From Pseudokineococcus lusitanus (GTDB taxonomy: Bacteria; Actinomycetota; Actinomycetes; Actinomycetales; Quadrisphaeraceae), in assembly GCF_003751265.1 (NCBI RefSeq), contig NZ_RJKN01000002.1, forward strand, positions 434,001 to 498,000: a DNA stretch of 64,000 bases, read 5' to 3'. Positions within the stretch are counted from its first letter, which is position 1. Each line of letters opens with the position of its first letter. The position numbers and the translations under genes were made by a program. This document shows positions 41,575-50,661 of this stretch, in pieces. The notes beneath the pieces were generated by a model that was given only the letters and a program-made list of their open reading frames with translations, did no database searches and was not told the DNA's origin.

Positions 41575-42324
41575 TCAGGAGCCCTGCGTGGCCTCCGGCG
41601 CGGCCGGGGCGTCCTCGGGCGCGGCGGGCGCGTCCTCGGGCGTCGGCGCGCCCTCCGGGGGCGTGGGGGCCTCGCCGTCCGCGGCCGGCCCGCCGGGGCC
41701 GCCGTGCGGGCCGTGACCGCCGGGGCCGCCGGCGGGCAGCTCGGAGGTCACGGCCTCCTCGATGCGGTCGCGGGCCTCGGCGAGGCGCTCGTCGGCCTCG
41801 TCCTGGGTGAGGTCGCCGGCGTCCACGCGCTCCTGCACGCGCTCGGTCTCCGCGGCGAGGAGGGCGTCGACGAGGTCGTCGGTGCTGACGCCCTGCGCCT
41901 CGGCGACCGACGCGAGGGTGGCGCCGTCCTCCTCGAGCGCGGTCCGCAGCTCGTCGACGTCGAGGCCGAGGGCCTCGGCCGCCGTCTCGAGACCGCCGGG
42001 CCCGCCGAGGCCGGGGCCGGAGCCGGGCCCGCCGGGGCCGTGACCGCCGGGGCCGCCCGGGCCGGGCAGCTCGTCGGCGAGGGTTGTGGCGACCTCGTCG
42101 GCCTGGTCCTGGGTCAGGGTCCCGTCGGAGACGAGGCCCGCGAGGGCGTCGGTGATCTGCTGCACGCGGTCGGCGACGACGTCCTTGACGGCGTCGGCCG
42201 TGCTGGTCCCGTCCTCGGTCGCGGTGGCCGCGAGGGCGGGGCCCGCGAGGACCGCACCGCCGATCGCCGCACCGCCGAGAGCGACGGAGCTCGCCACCAC
42301 GATGGTCGTGAGGGTCTTGCGCAT
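41575..42324 (-). CDS. Secreted helical repeat protein of unknown function
   Basis: A 249-residue exported protein. It has a signal peptide (about 1-33, MRKTLTTIVVASSVALGGAA). Two helical modules each contain a (D/T)LTQD(Q/E)ADE segment, resembling the SHOCT/YckD-like short repeats in which Leu-Thr-x-Asp/Glu-x-x-Ala recurs. A Gly/Pro/His-rich linker separates them and the C-terminal tail is Pro/Ala/Glu-rich with PEDAPAA repeats. It is very acidic. No enzyme motif. Confidence 0.75.
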   Translation of the reverse strand: MRKTLTTIVVASSVALGGAAIGGAVLAGPALAATATEDGTSTADAVKDVVADRVQQITDALAGLVSDGTLTQDQADEVATTLADELPGPGGPGGHGPGGPGSGPGLGGPGGLETAAEALGLDVDELRTALEEDGATLASVAEAQGVSTDDLVDALLAAETERVQERVDAGDLTQDEADERLAEARDRIEEAVTSELPAGGPGGHGPHGGPGGPAADGEAPTPPEGAPTPEDAPAAPEDAPAAPEATQGS

Positions 42325-42537
42325 GGTCGTCCTCCTCGTCGGGCGGTCCGTCCGCCCGGATGTGGAGAACCGTGCGGGCCGGACCTGTCAGGACGCTGTC
42401 GACGAGGCATGGCCTCCCTACGGGTCCGGCGCGTACCCGACCGGGCCCGTCGGCACCGCCGGCGGGAACACCGCGGGGTCCTCCAGTGCTCAACGACCTC
42501 GGGCGGCCGAGGGACGGCGCCCGGAGCGGAGGTCGTC

Positions 42538-43398
42538 ATGTCTGTCGTCGTCACCGGGGCCACGGGCCACCTGGGTCGGCTCGTCGTCGAGGAGCTGCTC
42601 GCACGCGGCGTGCCCGCCGACCAGGTGCTCGCCACGGGCCGCGACGCCGGCCGCCTCGCGGAGGTGGGCGCCCTCGGCGTCCGCACGGCCGCCGTCGACC
42701 ACGACGACCCCTCGACCCTCGACGGCGTCCTCCAGCCGGGCGACACCGTCCTGCTCGTGTCGGGCTCCGTGCCGGGCGCGCGCCTGGACCAGCACCGGGC
42801 GGTCATCGGCGCGGCGACGCTCGCGGGCGTCGGGCACCTCGTCTACACGTCCGCGACGAGGGCCGACGACACCGACCTCGTCCTCGCGCCCGAGCACGCG
42901 CAGACCGAGGAGATGCTGCGCGCGAGCGGCCTGCCCGTCACCGTCCTGCGCAACAACTGGTACACGGAGAACTACGCCGCCGACCTCGCCCGCGCGAAGG
43001 ACACCGGCGTCCTGGCCTCCGGCACCGGCGACGGCCGCGTGGCCAGCGCCACCCGCCGCGACTACGCCGCCGCGACGGCGGGCGTGCTCGCCGACCCGGC
43101 CCCGCACGCCGGCCGCACCTACGAGCTGACGGGCGCGGTCGCGTGGACCTACGACGACCTCGCCGCCGCGATGGCCGAGGTCCTCGGCCGCGACGTGACG
43201 TTCCACCGCCTGACCCCCGAGGAGCAGACGGCGGCCCTCACCGGCGCCGGCCTCGACGAGGGGACGGCCGGCTTCGTCGTCGCCCTCGACGGCAACATCG
43301 CCGCCGGCGCGCTCGACGTCGTCACCGACGACCTCCCGCGCCTCGCCGGCCGCCCGGCGACGTCGCTCGTCGACGGGCTGCGGCCGCTCGCGGGCTGA
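42538..43398 (+). CDS. NmrA/QOR2-like NAD(P)-binding reductase
   Basis: A 286-residue atypical SDR. VVTGATGHLGRLVVEELL is the nucleotide-binding start, and VLRNNWYTENYAADL is the sequence typical of the NAD(P)H:quinone oxidoreductase 2 (YtfG) group. The Tyr-x-x-x-Lys of classical SDRs is not evident. ATG 42538 follows GGAGG. It diverges from the secreted repeat protein over 213 bp, in which I see no clear operator. Confidence 0.9.
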   Translation: MSVVVTGATGHLGRLVVEELLARGVPADQVLATGRDAGRLAEVGALGVRTAAVDHDDPSTLDGVLQPGDTVLLVSGSVPGARLDQHRAVIGAATLAGVGHLVYTSATRADDTDLVLAPEHAQTEEMLRASGLPVTVLRNNWYTENYAADLARAKDTGVLASGTGDGRVASATRRDYAAATAGVLADPAPHAGRTYELTGAVAWTYDDLAAAMAEVLGRDVTFHRLTPEEQTAALTGAGLDEGTAGFVVALDGNIAAGALDVVTDDLPRLAGRPATSLVDGLRPLAG

Positions 43399-43404
43399 CG
43401 CCCG

Positions 43405-43580
43405 GGCGCCCCGGGGAGCGAAGTCGACGCCCACTTCACCCCGGGGCGCCTCAGGGCGTGAAGTCGACGCCCACTTCACCTCCAGGGCGCCCCAAGGCGT
43501 GAAGACGACGCCCACTTCACCTCCGGGGGACCCGGGGAGCCGAGTCGACGCCCACTTCACCCGGGGCGCCCGCCCCGGGT
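43405..43580. repeat. Four tandem about-40-bp palindromic repeats
   Basis: The core (A/G)(T/A)CGACGCCCACTTCACC recurs at 43423-43440, 43463-43480, 43504-43521 and 43544-43561 (spacing 40-41). In copy 2 the core is preceded by GTGAAG, giving the hairpin GTGAAGT-CGACGCCC-ACTTCAC. GC-rich GGGGCGCC-type spacers at both ends are also complementary to each other. It fills the gap between two convergent genes, so it may terminate both. It is too short and regular to be coding. Confidence 0.8.
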
Positions 43581-44377
43581 CAGAGCCGGCGCAGCCACCG
43601 CGACGCCGAGGGGTCCGCCACGAGCTCGCGGCGGCCGAGCGGCTGCACCTCGCGGGCGTCGCCGTCGGGGAAGACGGTGCGGAAGCGGGCGACGCCCTCC
43701 GCCGAGACGGTCCGCGGCTCGAGGACGAACCACCGCACCCCCTCGGTGTAGGGGTCGGTCGTCAGCGAGCCGCTGTACCGGACGGCGCCGAGCTGCTCGG
43801 GCAGCATCGCGCGCAGGTCGACGTGCTCGACCGTCACGGGGTCGACGCACTCGTCGGGCAGGACGGACAGCAGCCGGTCGGCCTCCCCCGCCGGTCCCTC
43901 GACGAGGAGGACGGCGAGCACGAGCAGGTTGCCGTCGGCGTCGGAGTGCACCAGGTGCTGCTCCATCGGCGCGTGCCGGCCGTCGACGGTGTGCTCCGAC
44001 GGCGTGTGGAAGTGCGTCTGCAGCAGGTCGTACCGCCGTCCGCCGACGACGACCCAGCCGTCCCCGGGCCGGACCCCGGCCTGCTCGGTCTCCTCGACGT
44101 CGCGCGTCGAGCACCCGTCGGGGCTGCCGGCGTCGCGGGTGACGTAGGCGAGGCTCACGGGGACGTCGCGGCGGTAGTGCACCTGCAGCGGCGGGAGCGC
44201 CCGTCCGCGGCGGACGGCGGAGCGCCGGACGTCGACGGGGCTCTGGCCGAGCACCTCGGGCACGGGGGCACCGGGACGGCCGGGCGCCGCGACGGCGGCC
44301 GGGGCGGCGGCACCGGCCGCCGCGACGAGCAGCGGGGCGGCGAGGACGGAGCGGCGGGACAGGGGGCTGACGGACAT
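43580..44377 (-). CDS. Exported alpha-class carbonic anhydrase
   Basis: A 265-residue enzyme that hydrates CO2 outside the membrane. A twin-Arg signal (LSRRSVLAAPLLVAAAG) is followed by QSPVDV, the zinc site in LLQTHFHTPSEH, the third His in EQHLVH, and the conserved YSGSLTTDPYTEGVRW. Alpha carbonic anhydrases usually have the order QSPI, FHFH, H, GSLTTPP, all of which are matched here with minor changes. ATG 44377 gives the signal directly. Confidence 0.93.
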   Translation of the reverse strand: MSVSPLSRRSVLAAPLLVAAAGAAAPAAVAAPGRPGAPVPEVLGQSPVDVRRSAVRRGRALPPLQVHYRRDVPVSLAYVTRDAGSPDGCSTRDVEETEQAGVRPGDGWVVVGGRRYDLLQTHFHTPSEHTVDGRHAPMEQHLVHSDADGNLLVLAVLLVEGPAGEADRLLSVLPDECVDPVTVEHVDLRAMLPEQLGAVRYSGSLTTDPYTEGVRWFVLEPRTVSAEGVARFRTVFPDGDAREVQPLGRRELVADPSASRWLRRL

Positions 44378-44591
44378 CGGGGCACGGCCTCCGGGCACGG
44401 GCCACCGACGGTGGTGGCCGTAGGCAACGAACGCTACGTCCCCTCCGTCCTCCTGTCAGCAGCCGCCCGCCGCAGCCTCGCCGCCACGCCGGGTCAAGGT
44501 CCGGTCAACTCCGGGACAGGCGACGCCGCGGCGCGCCATGCTCCCCGCGGCGCCGCCGCAGGCGCTGCCACGCCGAGCCCCGGAGGTCCCC

Positions 44592-47129
44592 GTGCCGTCC
44601 TCGCCCCCGCGCCGCCACCGCTCCCGGAAGCGGTTGTCCCGCACGGCCCTCGGCCCGGCCGTCGTCCTGGCCGTCGCCGCCGGCGTCGTGCCCGCGAGCG
44701 CCGCGCCGGCGCCCGTCGCGGCGACCGAGGTGGCGGCCGGCGAGGACTTCGCCGTCGACCGGGTCGCGGGCGGCTACCGCGTGACGCTCGAGCTCGACGA
44801 GCCGCTGCCGGTGCGCTCGGCGGCGCCGGTCCTCGTCGTCGACGGGCAGACGCTCGGCACCGCGGTCGAGACCGACGGCGGCCGCTCGCTGACCCTCCTC
44901 ACCACCGACCCCGAGGTCGCGGGCGCCGACGCCGTCGACCTCGGCTGGTCCACCGACGCCGGGGCCGCCGAGGCCCGCCTCGGCGCCCTCGCGGCGCCGT
45001 CCGCGACGAGCACCCGGCAGGGGCCGGTCCTGGCGGCGGACCCGGGCGCGCGCGGCCGGTTCGGCGTCGTGCGCGCCGACTACGACCTCGGCGACGACGT
45101 CTGGGCGCTCGAGGGCCTCGACGCGTCGCTGCGCTCCGAGGGCCGCGCCGCCGTCTACCTCCCCGGCCCGGCCGCGACCGGCCGGCTGCCCGTCGTCGTG
45201 CTCCTCCACGGCCGCCACCAGTGGTGCACCGACCCGGTGGAGGAGCCGGACGAGGACGACTGGTCGATGCCCACCTACCCGTGCGCGGAGGGCACCGAGG
45301 ACGTCCCCTCCTACCTCGGCTACGGCCCGCTCGCGCAGAACCTCGCGAGCCACGGGTACGCCGTCGTCTCCGTCAGCGCCAACGCCGTCAACGCCTACGA
45401 CAACGAGAGCACGCTGGACTACGGCGCCACCGCGCGCGGCGACCTCGTCCTGCACCACCTCGACGCCCTCGCGGCCGCCGACCGCGGCGAGCCCGGGCTC
45501 GGCGACGCGACGACGGCGGCGCTCCGGGGCCGCCTCGACCTCACCCGCGTCGGCCTCATGGGGCACTCGCGGGGCGGCGAGGGCGTCGTCGAGGCGGCGC
45601 TCATGAACGCCGCCCGGCCCTCGCCGTACGGCGTGCGGGCGGTGCTGCCGCTGGCGCCCGTCGACTTCTCGCGGCCCGTGCTGCCCGAGGTCGACATGGC
45701 CGTGGTCCTGCCCTACTGCGACGGCGACGTCGCCGACCTCCAGGGCCAGCACTTCTTCGACGACTCGCGCTACACGGTGCGGGACGACGTCCTGCGCTCG
45801 TCGCTGCTCGTCATGGGCGCCAACCACAACTACTTCAACACCGAGTGGAACGCCCGGACGACGACGGTCCCCCACAGCGGGGCGGGCGACGACTGGTGGG
45901 ACGTCCGCGACAGCCAGTGCGGCACCCGGAGCGAGAGCCGGCTGACGCCGCGCGAGCAGCTCGCCGTCGGCACCGCGTACATGAGCGGCTTCTTCCAGGC
46001 CACGCTCGGCGGCCGCACGGAGTACCTGCCGCTCCTCGACGGGCAGGGCGCCCGGGCGGCGTCCGCCGGCCGCGCCGTCGTCCACACGCAGGCGCAGGCG
46101 CCGGGCTCGCGCCGGGCGCTGCTGCACCCGCTCGACGGCGGCCGCACCGACCGCCTCCAGGCCGTCAGCGGCGCCCGCGTCCGGGCCTGCGCGAGCGTCT
46201 CGGACCTCCCCGTGCCCGGCACCCTGCCGCCGTGCGGGCCGGCCGACGCCGCCGCCCGGATGCCGCACTGGACGCCTGCGGTCTTCGCCCCGTCGGCGGC
46301 CGCGACGCCGGTCACGGCCATGAGCTGGGTGCGCCCGGCGGGCGGCCCCGCCGCGCAGCTGCGGGTCGGCCTCGCCACGCGCGACCTCTCGGGCTACGAG
46401 GCCCTGACGTTCCGCACCTCGCCGACGGTCGGCGTCGCGCGGACGGGCGACCTGCTCGTCACGCTCGTGGACGGCCGTGGCCGCGGCTCGTCGGTGCGCC
46501 TGTCCGAGGTCAGCGACGCGCTCGTCCCGCTGCCCGCCGGCAGCGAGCCCGAGCTGCTGCCGAAGACGCTGATGCGGACGGCCGAGGTGCCGCTGGGGCG
46601 CTTCGCCGGGGTGGACCTCGCCGACGTCCGGCAGGTCCGCCTCACCGCCGCCTCGACGACGGGGTCGGTGTACCTGTCCGACCTCGCGGCCGTCAGCCGC
46701 GGCCCGGGCTCGGGCAGCGGCCCGACCCGCCTGCCGCAGGTCTCGCTGGACGACGTCGTCGTCGACGAGGGCGACGGGCCGGGCACCGCGCTCGTCCCCG
46801 TCCGCCTGTCCGCGCCGAGCGCCGTCGGCGTGCGGGTGCGGCTCGAGACGACGACCGACCCCTTCGGCGGCGGCGCGGCCACCGCCGGGACGGTGACGAT
46901 CCCGGCGGGCTCGACGTGCGAGACCTTCGCGGTCCCGCTCGCCGGCGACACCCGCCCCGGCACGCAGACGACGGCGTCCTACCCCGTGGTGGCGGCCGTG
47001 CCGGCCGGCGCGGTGACCGGCACCGCGCACGCGCTGCTGACGGTCGTCGAGGACGACGGCGTCGTCGTCGGCGGGCGGCCCGTGCCGGGCGTGCCGCCGG
47101 TGGGGCCGCAGGGCGACCCCTGCGCGTGA
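44592..47129 (+). CDS. Large secreted alpha/beta hydrolase with C-terminal Calx-beta-like domain
   Basis: About 845 residues from GTG 44592 (GGAGG five bases upstream). A signal peptide (about 1-37) precedes a beta-rich region, then a hydrolase domain with VVLLHGRHQWCTDP and the nucleophile elbow GHSRGGEG. HNYFNTEW carries the likely His. A beta-sandwich follows, and the last about 120 residues (VSLDDVVVDEGDGPGTALVPVRLS) resemble a Calx-beta domain. An esterase, lipase or polymer-degrading enzyme is likely, with substrate unknown. Confidence 0.82.
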   Translation: MPSSPPRRHRSRKRLSRTALGPAVVLAVAAGVVPASAAPAPVAATEVAAGEDFAVDRVAGGYRVTLELDEPLPVRSAAPVLVVDGQTLGTAVETDGGRSLTLLTTDPEVAGADAVDLGWSTDAGAAEARLGALAAPSATSTRQGPVLAADPGARGRFGVVRADYDLGDDVWALEGLDASLRSEGRAAVYLPGPAATGRLPVVVLLHGRHQWCTDPVEEPDEDDWSMPTYPCAEGTEDVPSYLGYGPLAQNLASHGYAVVSVSANAVNAYDNESTLDYGATARGDLVLHHLDALAAADRGEPGLGDATTAALRGRLDLTRVGLMGHSRGGEGVVEAALMNAARPSPYGVRAVLPLAPVDFSRPVLPEVDMAVVLPYCDGDVADLQGQHFFDDSRYTVRDDVLRSSLLVMGANHNYFNTEWNARTTTVPHSGAGDDWWDVRDSQCGTRSESRLTPREQLAVGTAYMSGFFQATLGGRTEYLPLLDGQGARAASAGRAVVHTQAQAPGSRRALLHPLDGGRTDRLQAVSGARVRACASVSDLPVPGTLPPCGPADAAARMPHWTPAVFAPSAAATPVTAMSWVRPAGGPAAQLRVGLATRDLSGYEALTFRTSPTVGVARTGDLLVTLVDGRGRGSSVRLSEVSDALVPLPAGSEPELLPKTLMRTAEVPLGRFAGVDLADVRQVRLTAASTTGSVYLSDLAAVSRGPGSGSGPTRLPQVSLDDVVVDEGDGPGTALVPVRLSAPSAVGVRVRLETTTDPFGGGAATAGTVTIPAGSTCETFAVPLAGDTRPGTQTTASYPVVAAVPAGAVTGTAHALLTVVEDDGVVVGGRPVPGVPPVGPQGDPCA

Positions 47130-47162
47130 CGCCAGACCCGACGCCCCGAGGGGCGTGACCGC

Positions 47163-47198
47163 GACGGCGCGGGCGGACCCCGGTCCGCCCGCGCCGTC
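47163..47198. terminator. Perfect 17-bp-stem bidirectional terminator
   Basis: Arms 47163-47179 and 47182-47198 are exact complements with two bases between them. It lies between the convergent hydrolase stop (47129) and TetR stop (47227). Confidence 0.75.
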
Positions 47199-47226
47199 GG
47201 TGTCCCGGGCGCGGGCGGCGCCGGCC

Positions 47227-47895
47227 TCAGCGGCCGGCGACCACGTCCCGCAGCGCCGCCCGCGTCGCGGCGTGGATCGCCACGAGGTCCGGCCGCTCGC
47301 CCGCCTCGGCGCGCCGCGCCCACTCGTCGCAGGACAGGCGCACGGCCGTGCCGGCGAGCTCGGTGACGAGCCGGGTGCGGAGGTCGTCCACCGGCGTCCC
47401 CGCCGCCGCGGCCACGAGGGCGGCCACCCGGTCGGCCTGCTGCGCCTGCAGCCCGAGCGCCGCCGCCGTGAGCGCGGGGTCGGCCAGCACCAGACGGCGC
47501 ACGCGCAGGACGCGGGGGACGACGTCGTCCGCCGGCTGCTGCGCCAGCCGCTCGACGAGCGCCGCGAAGGCCGCCTCGACCCGCTCGAGCAGCGGCACGC
47601 CCGCGTCGGCCCGCTCGAGGTGCTCGACGAGCGACGCCTCGACGCCGTCGTCGGGCGCGAGGACGGCCGCCTCCTTCGAGGGGAAGTACCGGAAGAAGGT
47701 CCGCGGGGAGACCCCGGCGGCGCGGGCGATGTCCTCGACGGTCGTCGCCGCGTAGCCGCGCGCCTCGACGAGGTCCAGCGCGACGGCGCTGATCTCCGCC
47801 TGCGTCTCCCGACGACGGCGCTCGCGGAGGTCCGGGCGCCCGGCGCCCTCGAGGGCCTGCTCGGCAGCGGCGGTCGCCACGGCGGTGTCGGGCAC
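47227..47895 (-). CDS. TetR family regulator (C-terminal TetR_C_7/AcrR-like)
   Basis: A 222-residue regulator. The helix-turn-helix reads TTVEDIARAAGVSPRTFFRYFPSKE, in parts, at about 50-75. A 35-residue Ala-rich N-terminus precedes it, and the C-terminal domain contains LRVRRLVLADPALTAAALGLQ, typical of actinobacterial TetR regulators next to drug exporters. GTG start at 47895 with GGGAGGG upstream. It diverges from an MFS gene and probably represses it. Confidence 0.9.
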   Translation of the reverse strand: MPDTAVATAAAEQALEGAGRPDLRERRRRETQAEISAVALDLVEARGYAATTVEDIARAAGVSPRTFFRYFPSKEAAVLAPDDGVEASLVEHLERADAGVPLLERVEAAFAALVERLAQQPADDVVPRVLRVRRLVLADPALTAAALGLQAQQADRVAALVAAAAGTPVDDLRTRLVTELAGTAVRLSCDEWARRAEAGERPDLVAIHAATRAALRDVVAGR

Positions 47896-47952
47896 GGGCC
47901 CTCCCAGGTCGGTAGCCGTCGGTGACCGCCAGGTTAACAGGGTGTGCCGACG

Positions 47953-47967
47953 TGGCAGTCCGTGCCA
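47953..47967. promoter_or_regulatory. Candidate TetR operator between TetR and MFS genes
   Basis: TGGCAGTCCGTGCCA is an inverted repeat of 5+5 bases with 5-base spacer, extending by one more pair. It lies 57 bp before the TetR GTG and 79 bp before the MFS ATG. Confidence 0.45.
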
Positions 47968-48045
47968 TGATGCGTCGCGTTGCCACGGACACCGTCGTCC
48001 GGGCCGCCCGCACGCACGGACGACACGGACGGTGAGGACCTCCCC

Positions 48046-49581
48046 ATGAGCACGAGCACAGGCCCCGACGCGGGCACGAGGGCGGTGCCCGCCCAGCCGG
48101 CACGCGCCGGCGGCGGCGACGCGAGCGCCGGGACGGGCGTCGTCGGGACGGCCGAGCGGATGGCGCCGGGCAGCGGGCTCGTCATCGGGCTGCTGCTGGT
48201 CTCGGCCTTCGTCGTCATCCTCAACGAGACGATCATGAGCGTCGCCCTGCCGCGCCTCATGGAGGACCTGCAGATCACCGCCACGACGGCGCAGTGGCTC
48301 ACCACCGGCTTCATGCTGACGATGGCCGTCGTCATCCCCGTGACCGGCTTCCTGCTGCAGCGCTTCCACGTCCGGCCGGTCTTCCTCACGGCCATGTCGC
48401 TCTTCAGCGCGGGCACGTTGATCGCGGCGCTCGCGCCGGGCTTCGGCACGCTGCTGCTCGGCCGCGTCGTCCAGGCCAGCGGCACCGCGATCATGATGCC
48501 GCTGCTCATGACGACGGTCCTCACGCTCGTCCCGGCGTCCTCGCGCGGCCGGATGATGGGGCGGATCTCCATCGTCATCGCCGTCGCGCCGGCCATCGGC
48601 CCGACCATCTCCGGCGTCGTGCTGTCCGCGCTGGACTGGCGCTGGATGTTCTGGCTGGTGCTGCCCATCGCGCTGGTGTCGCTGGCGCTGGGGGCCGCCC
48701 GCATCCGCAACGTCACGACGCCGCGGCCGGGCCGGATCGACGTCGTCTCGGTCGCCCTCTCCGCGCTCGCCTTCGGCGGCCTCCTCTACGGCCTCTCGAG
48801 CCTCGGCGAGGGCGGTGGCGGCGAGCACCCCGTGCCGCTGTGGCTGCCGGTCGTCGTCGGCGCCGTCGCGCTCGTGGCCTTCGTCGCCCGCCAGCTGCGC
48901 CTCGCCCGCCGCGACGCCGCGCTGCTCGACCTGCGCGTCTTCGCCACCCGCGCCTTCGCGGTGGCGGTGGGGCTCGTCGTCATCAGCATGATGGCGCTCT
49001 TCGGCTCGCTCATCGTGCTGCCGCTGTACCTCCAGCAGGTGCTCGGCCTCGACACGCTGTCGACGGGCCTGCTGCTGCTGCCCGGCGGCGCCGTCATGGC
49101 CGTGCTGTCGCCGGTGGTCGGCGGGCTGTTCGACAAGGTCGGCCCGCGGCCGCTCGTCACGCCGGGCGCCGTCGTCGTCAGCGCCGCGCTGTGGATCATG
49201 ACGACGCTCGGCCCGGGCACCGCGGTGTGGCACGTCGTCGCCGCCCACGTCCTGCTGAGCGTCGGCCTCGCGTTCGTCTTCACCCCGCTGCTGACGTCCG
49301 CGCTCGGCTCCCTGCCGCCGCGGCTCTACTCCCACGGCAGCGCCGTGGTGGGCACCGTCCAGCAGCTCGCCGGCGGCGCCGGCACCGCGCTGTTCATCAC
49401 CCTCATGACCTCGACCGCGGCCGCCCGCGCCGCCGAGGGCGCGAGCACGGTCGCGGCGACCGGCGCCGGCGTCCGCGCCGCCTTCCTCGTGGGCGCGGTC
49501 CTGTCGCTCGTCGCCGTGGCGGTCTCGCTCCTCGTCCGGCGCCCGGCGCAGGTGCCCTCGCCGGAGGTCGTCGCCCACTGA
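48046..49581 (+). CDS. MFS multidrug transporter, DHA2 (EmrB/QacA-like)
   Basis: A 511-residue exporter with about 14 hydrophobic segments. FVVILNETIMSVALPRLMED is the DHA2 N-terminal motif (20 residues), QWLTTGFMLTMAVVIPVTGF matches helix 2, and GRMMGRISIVIAVAPAIGPT contains motif C. A 40-residue cytoplasmic tail precedes it. The adjacent TetR is its likely repressor. Closest wording is to LmrB/MDR-type proteins. Confidence 0.93.
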   Translation: MSTSTGPDAGTRAVPAQPARAGGGDASAGTGVVGTAERMAPGSGLVIGLLLVSAFVVILNETIMSVALPRLMEDLQITATTAQWLTTGFMLTMAVVIPVTGFLLQRFHVRPVFLTAMSLFSAGTLIAALAPGFGTLLLGRVVQASGTAIMMPLLMTTVLTLVPASSRGRMMGRISIVIAVAPAIGPTISGVVLSALDWRWMFWLVLPIALVSLALGAARIRNVTTPRPGRIDVVSVALSALAFGGLLYGLSSLGEGGGGEHPVPLWLPVVVGAVALVAFVARQLRLARRDAALLDLRVFATRAFAVAVGLVVISMMALFGSLIVLPLYLQQVLGLDTLSTGLLLLPGGAVMAVLSPVVGGLFDKVGPRPLVTPGAVVVSAALWIMTTLGPGTAVWHVVAAHVLLSVGLAFVFTPLLTSALGSLPPRLYSHGSAVVGTVQQLAGGAGTALFITLMTSTAAARAAEGASTVAATGAGVRAAFLVGAVLSLVAVAVSLLVRRPAQVPSPEVVAH

Positions 49582-49585
49582 GGCG

Positions 49586-49633
49586 CAGTGGCAGCCCCTC
49601 GTCCCGTACGTGCACGACGAGGGGCTGCCACTG
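49586..49633. terminator. Shared palindromic element B, copy 1
   Basis: A perfect 18-bp stem (49586-49603 with 49616-49633) around CCGTACGTGCAC, lying 4 bp after the MFS stop and 2 bp before the convergent nuclease-like stop. The same core recurs at 50599-50658, so the nuclease-like gene is bracketed by two copies. Confidence 0.8.
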
Positions 49634-49635
49634 GT

Positions 49636-50550
49636 TCAGGTCGAGAGGTGCCGCCGCAGCACCGCGGCCACCCGCGCGGGCTCCACGCGCAGCGCGCGAG
49701 CCGGCAGCCGCAGCACCACCTCGCCGGGACGGGCCACCTCGGCCGCCCGCAGCAGGTCGTCGTACCAGCGCTCCTCCTCGAGGTGCCCGACGCCGTCCAC
49801 CTCCAGCAGCACGCGCCGGCCGTCCGGCAGGTCCCACTCCGCGTCGAGGTAGCGACGACGGCCCTGCGCGTCGAGGCGGACCACCTGCTGCGACGGCGCC
49901 GGCAGCCCGGCGGCCCGGCACAGCCGCACCAGCCGGACCTCGGACAGCGCCTGCGCCCCGCCCTCCACGTCGTCGAGGAGCGCCAAGAGCTCGCCTCGAT
50001 GGCGCACCGGGCCCGCGGCCCGCACGACGTCGCGCAGCCGCCCCGGCGTCGTGAGGCGCTGCTGGACGACGGCGGCGAGGAGCCCGTCCGCGGTCGTCAC
50101 CGCCCGGGTCGAGGAGGCCGCCGCGAGCGCCGCGTCCTCGACGCCCAGGCAGGGAAGGCCACCGCGGGCCACGAGCCGGACCGGCCGGCGGCTGGACGTG
50201 GCGCGCACCCACTCCGGACCGGCGACGTCACGCCCTCGCGGCACGTGGACGTCGACCGTCGCCCGCTCCCAGCCGCGGAGCCCGTGCACCTCGAGCGCCG
50301 TCAGCCCACCCAGGGCCGACCGGTGCCCCGACGTCAGCACGCCCGCCCACAGCCGCGCGCGGCGCGCGAGCGGCCCTGTCGTCGTCGCCACGACCAGCGG
50401 CCCCACGAGCTGCCACCGGTGCTGGTGCACCTCGCGCGCCACCCGGTCCGCGGTCACACCCATCGCCGTCAGCTGGGGACGGGCGAGGCACCCGGCCTGA
50501 CGGTCGGCCGTCTCGCGCACCTGCGGCGGCAGCGGCGTCGTCCGGGGCAC
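49636..50550 (-). CDS. AbiEi-like/DUF559 (PD-(D/E)XK nuclease-like) protein
   Basis: About 304 residues from GTG 50550; an earlier in-frame codon at 50634 would translate the upstream palindrome and is rejected. The N-terminal part (RQAGCLARPQLTAMGVTADRV) is the winged-helix type found in AbiEi-like antitoxin proteins. The C-terminal part has the Vsr/DUF559 core YLDAEWDLPDGRRVLLEVDG followed by HLEEERWYDDLLR. Asp and Glu of a PD-(D/E)XK site are therefore plausible. Such fusion proteins are very frequent in actinobacteria. No adjacent AbiEii toxin. Real function unknown. Confidence 0.78.
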   Translation of the reverse strand: MPRTTPLPPQVRETADRQAGCLARPQLTAMGVTADRVAREVHQHRWQLVGPLVVATTTGPLARRARLWAGVLTSGHRSALGGLTALEVHGLRGWERATVDVHVPRGRDVAGPEWVRATSSRRPVRLVARGGLPCLGVEDAALAAASSTRAVTTADGLLAAVVQQRLTTPGRLRDVVRAAGPVRHRGELLALLDDVEGGAQALSEVRLVRLCRAAGLPAPSQQVVRLDAQGRRRYLDAEWDLPDGRRVLLEVDGVGHLEEERWYDDLLRAAEVARPGEVVLRLPARALRVEPARVAAVLRRHLST

Positions 50551-50598
50551 CGCCGGAGCCTGCCCGTTGCGACCGCCCGTCCGCTGCAGGCCTGTGGA

Positions 50599-50658
50599 CG
50601 ACGGAGGTGGCAGCCCCTCGTCGCGTACTTGCACGACGAGGGGCTGCCACCTCCGTCG
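50599..50658. repeat. Shared palindromic element B, copy 2
   Basis: A perfect 24-bp stem (50599-50622 with 50635-50658) around GCGTACTTGCAC. The central 42-44 bases match the element at 49586-49633 apart from two or three changes in the loop. It lies 3 bp after the DHFR-like stop and upstream of the nuclease-like gene. Confidence 0.8.
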
Positions 50659-50661
50659 CCG

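Noticed and set aside
43405-43580. Possible CRISPR array because of regular 40-bp spacing.
   Set aside because: The spacers are themselves similar and GC-rich, only four units exist, and no cas gene is present.
50551-50634. Upstream start for the DUF559-like gene at 50634.
   Set aside because: It would translate the palindromic element B as protein; the family-like sequence begins later.
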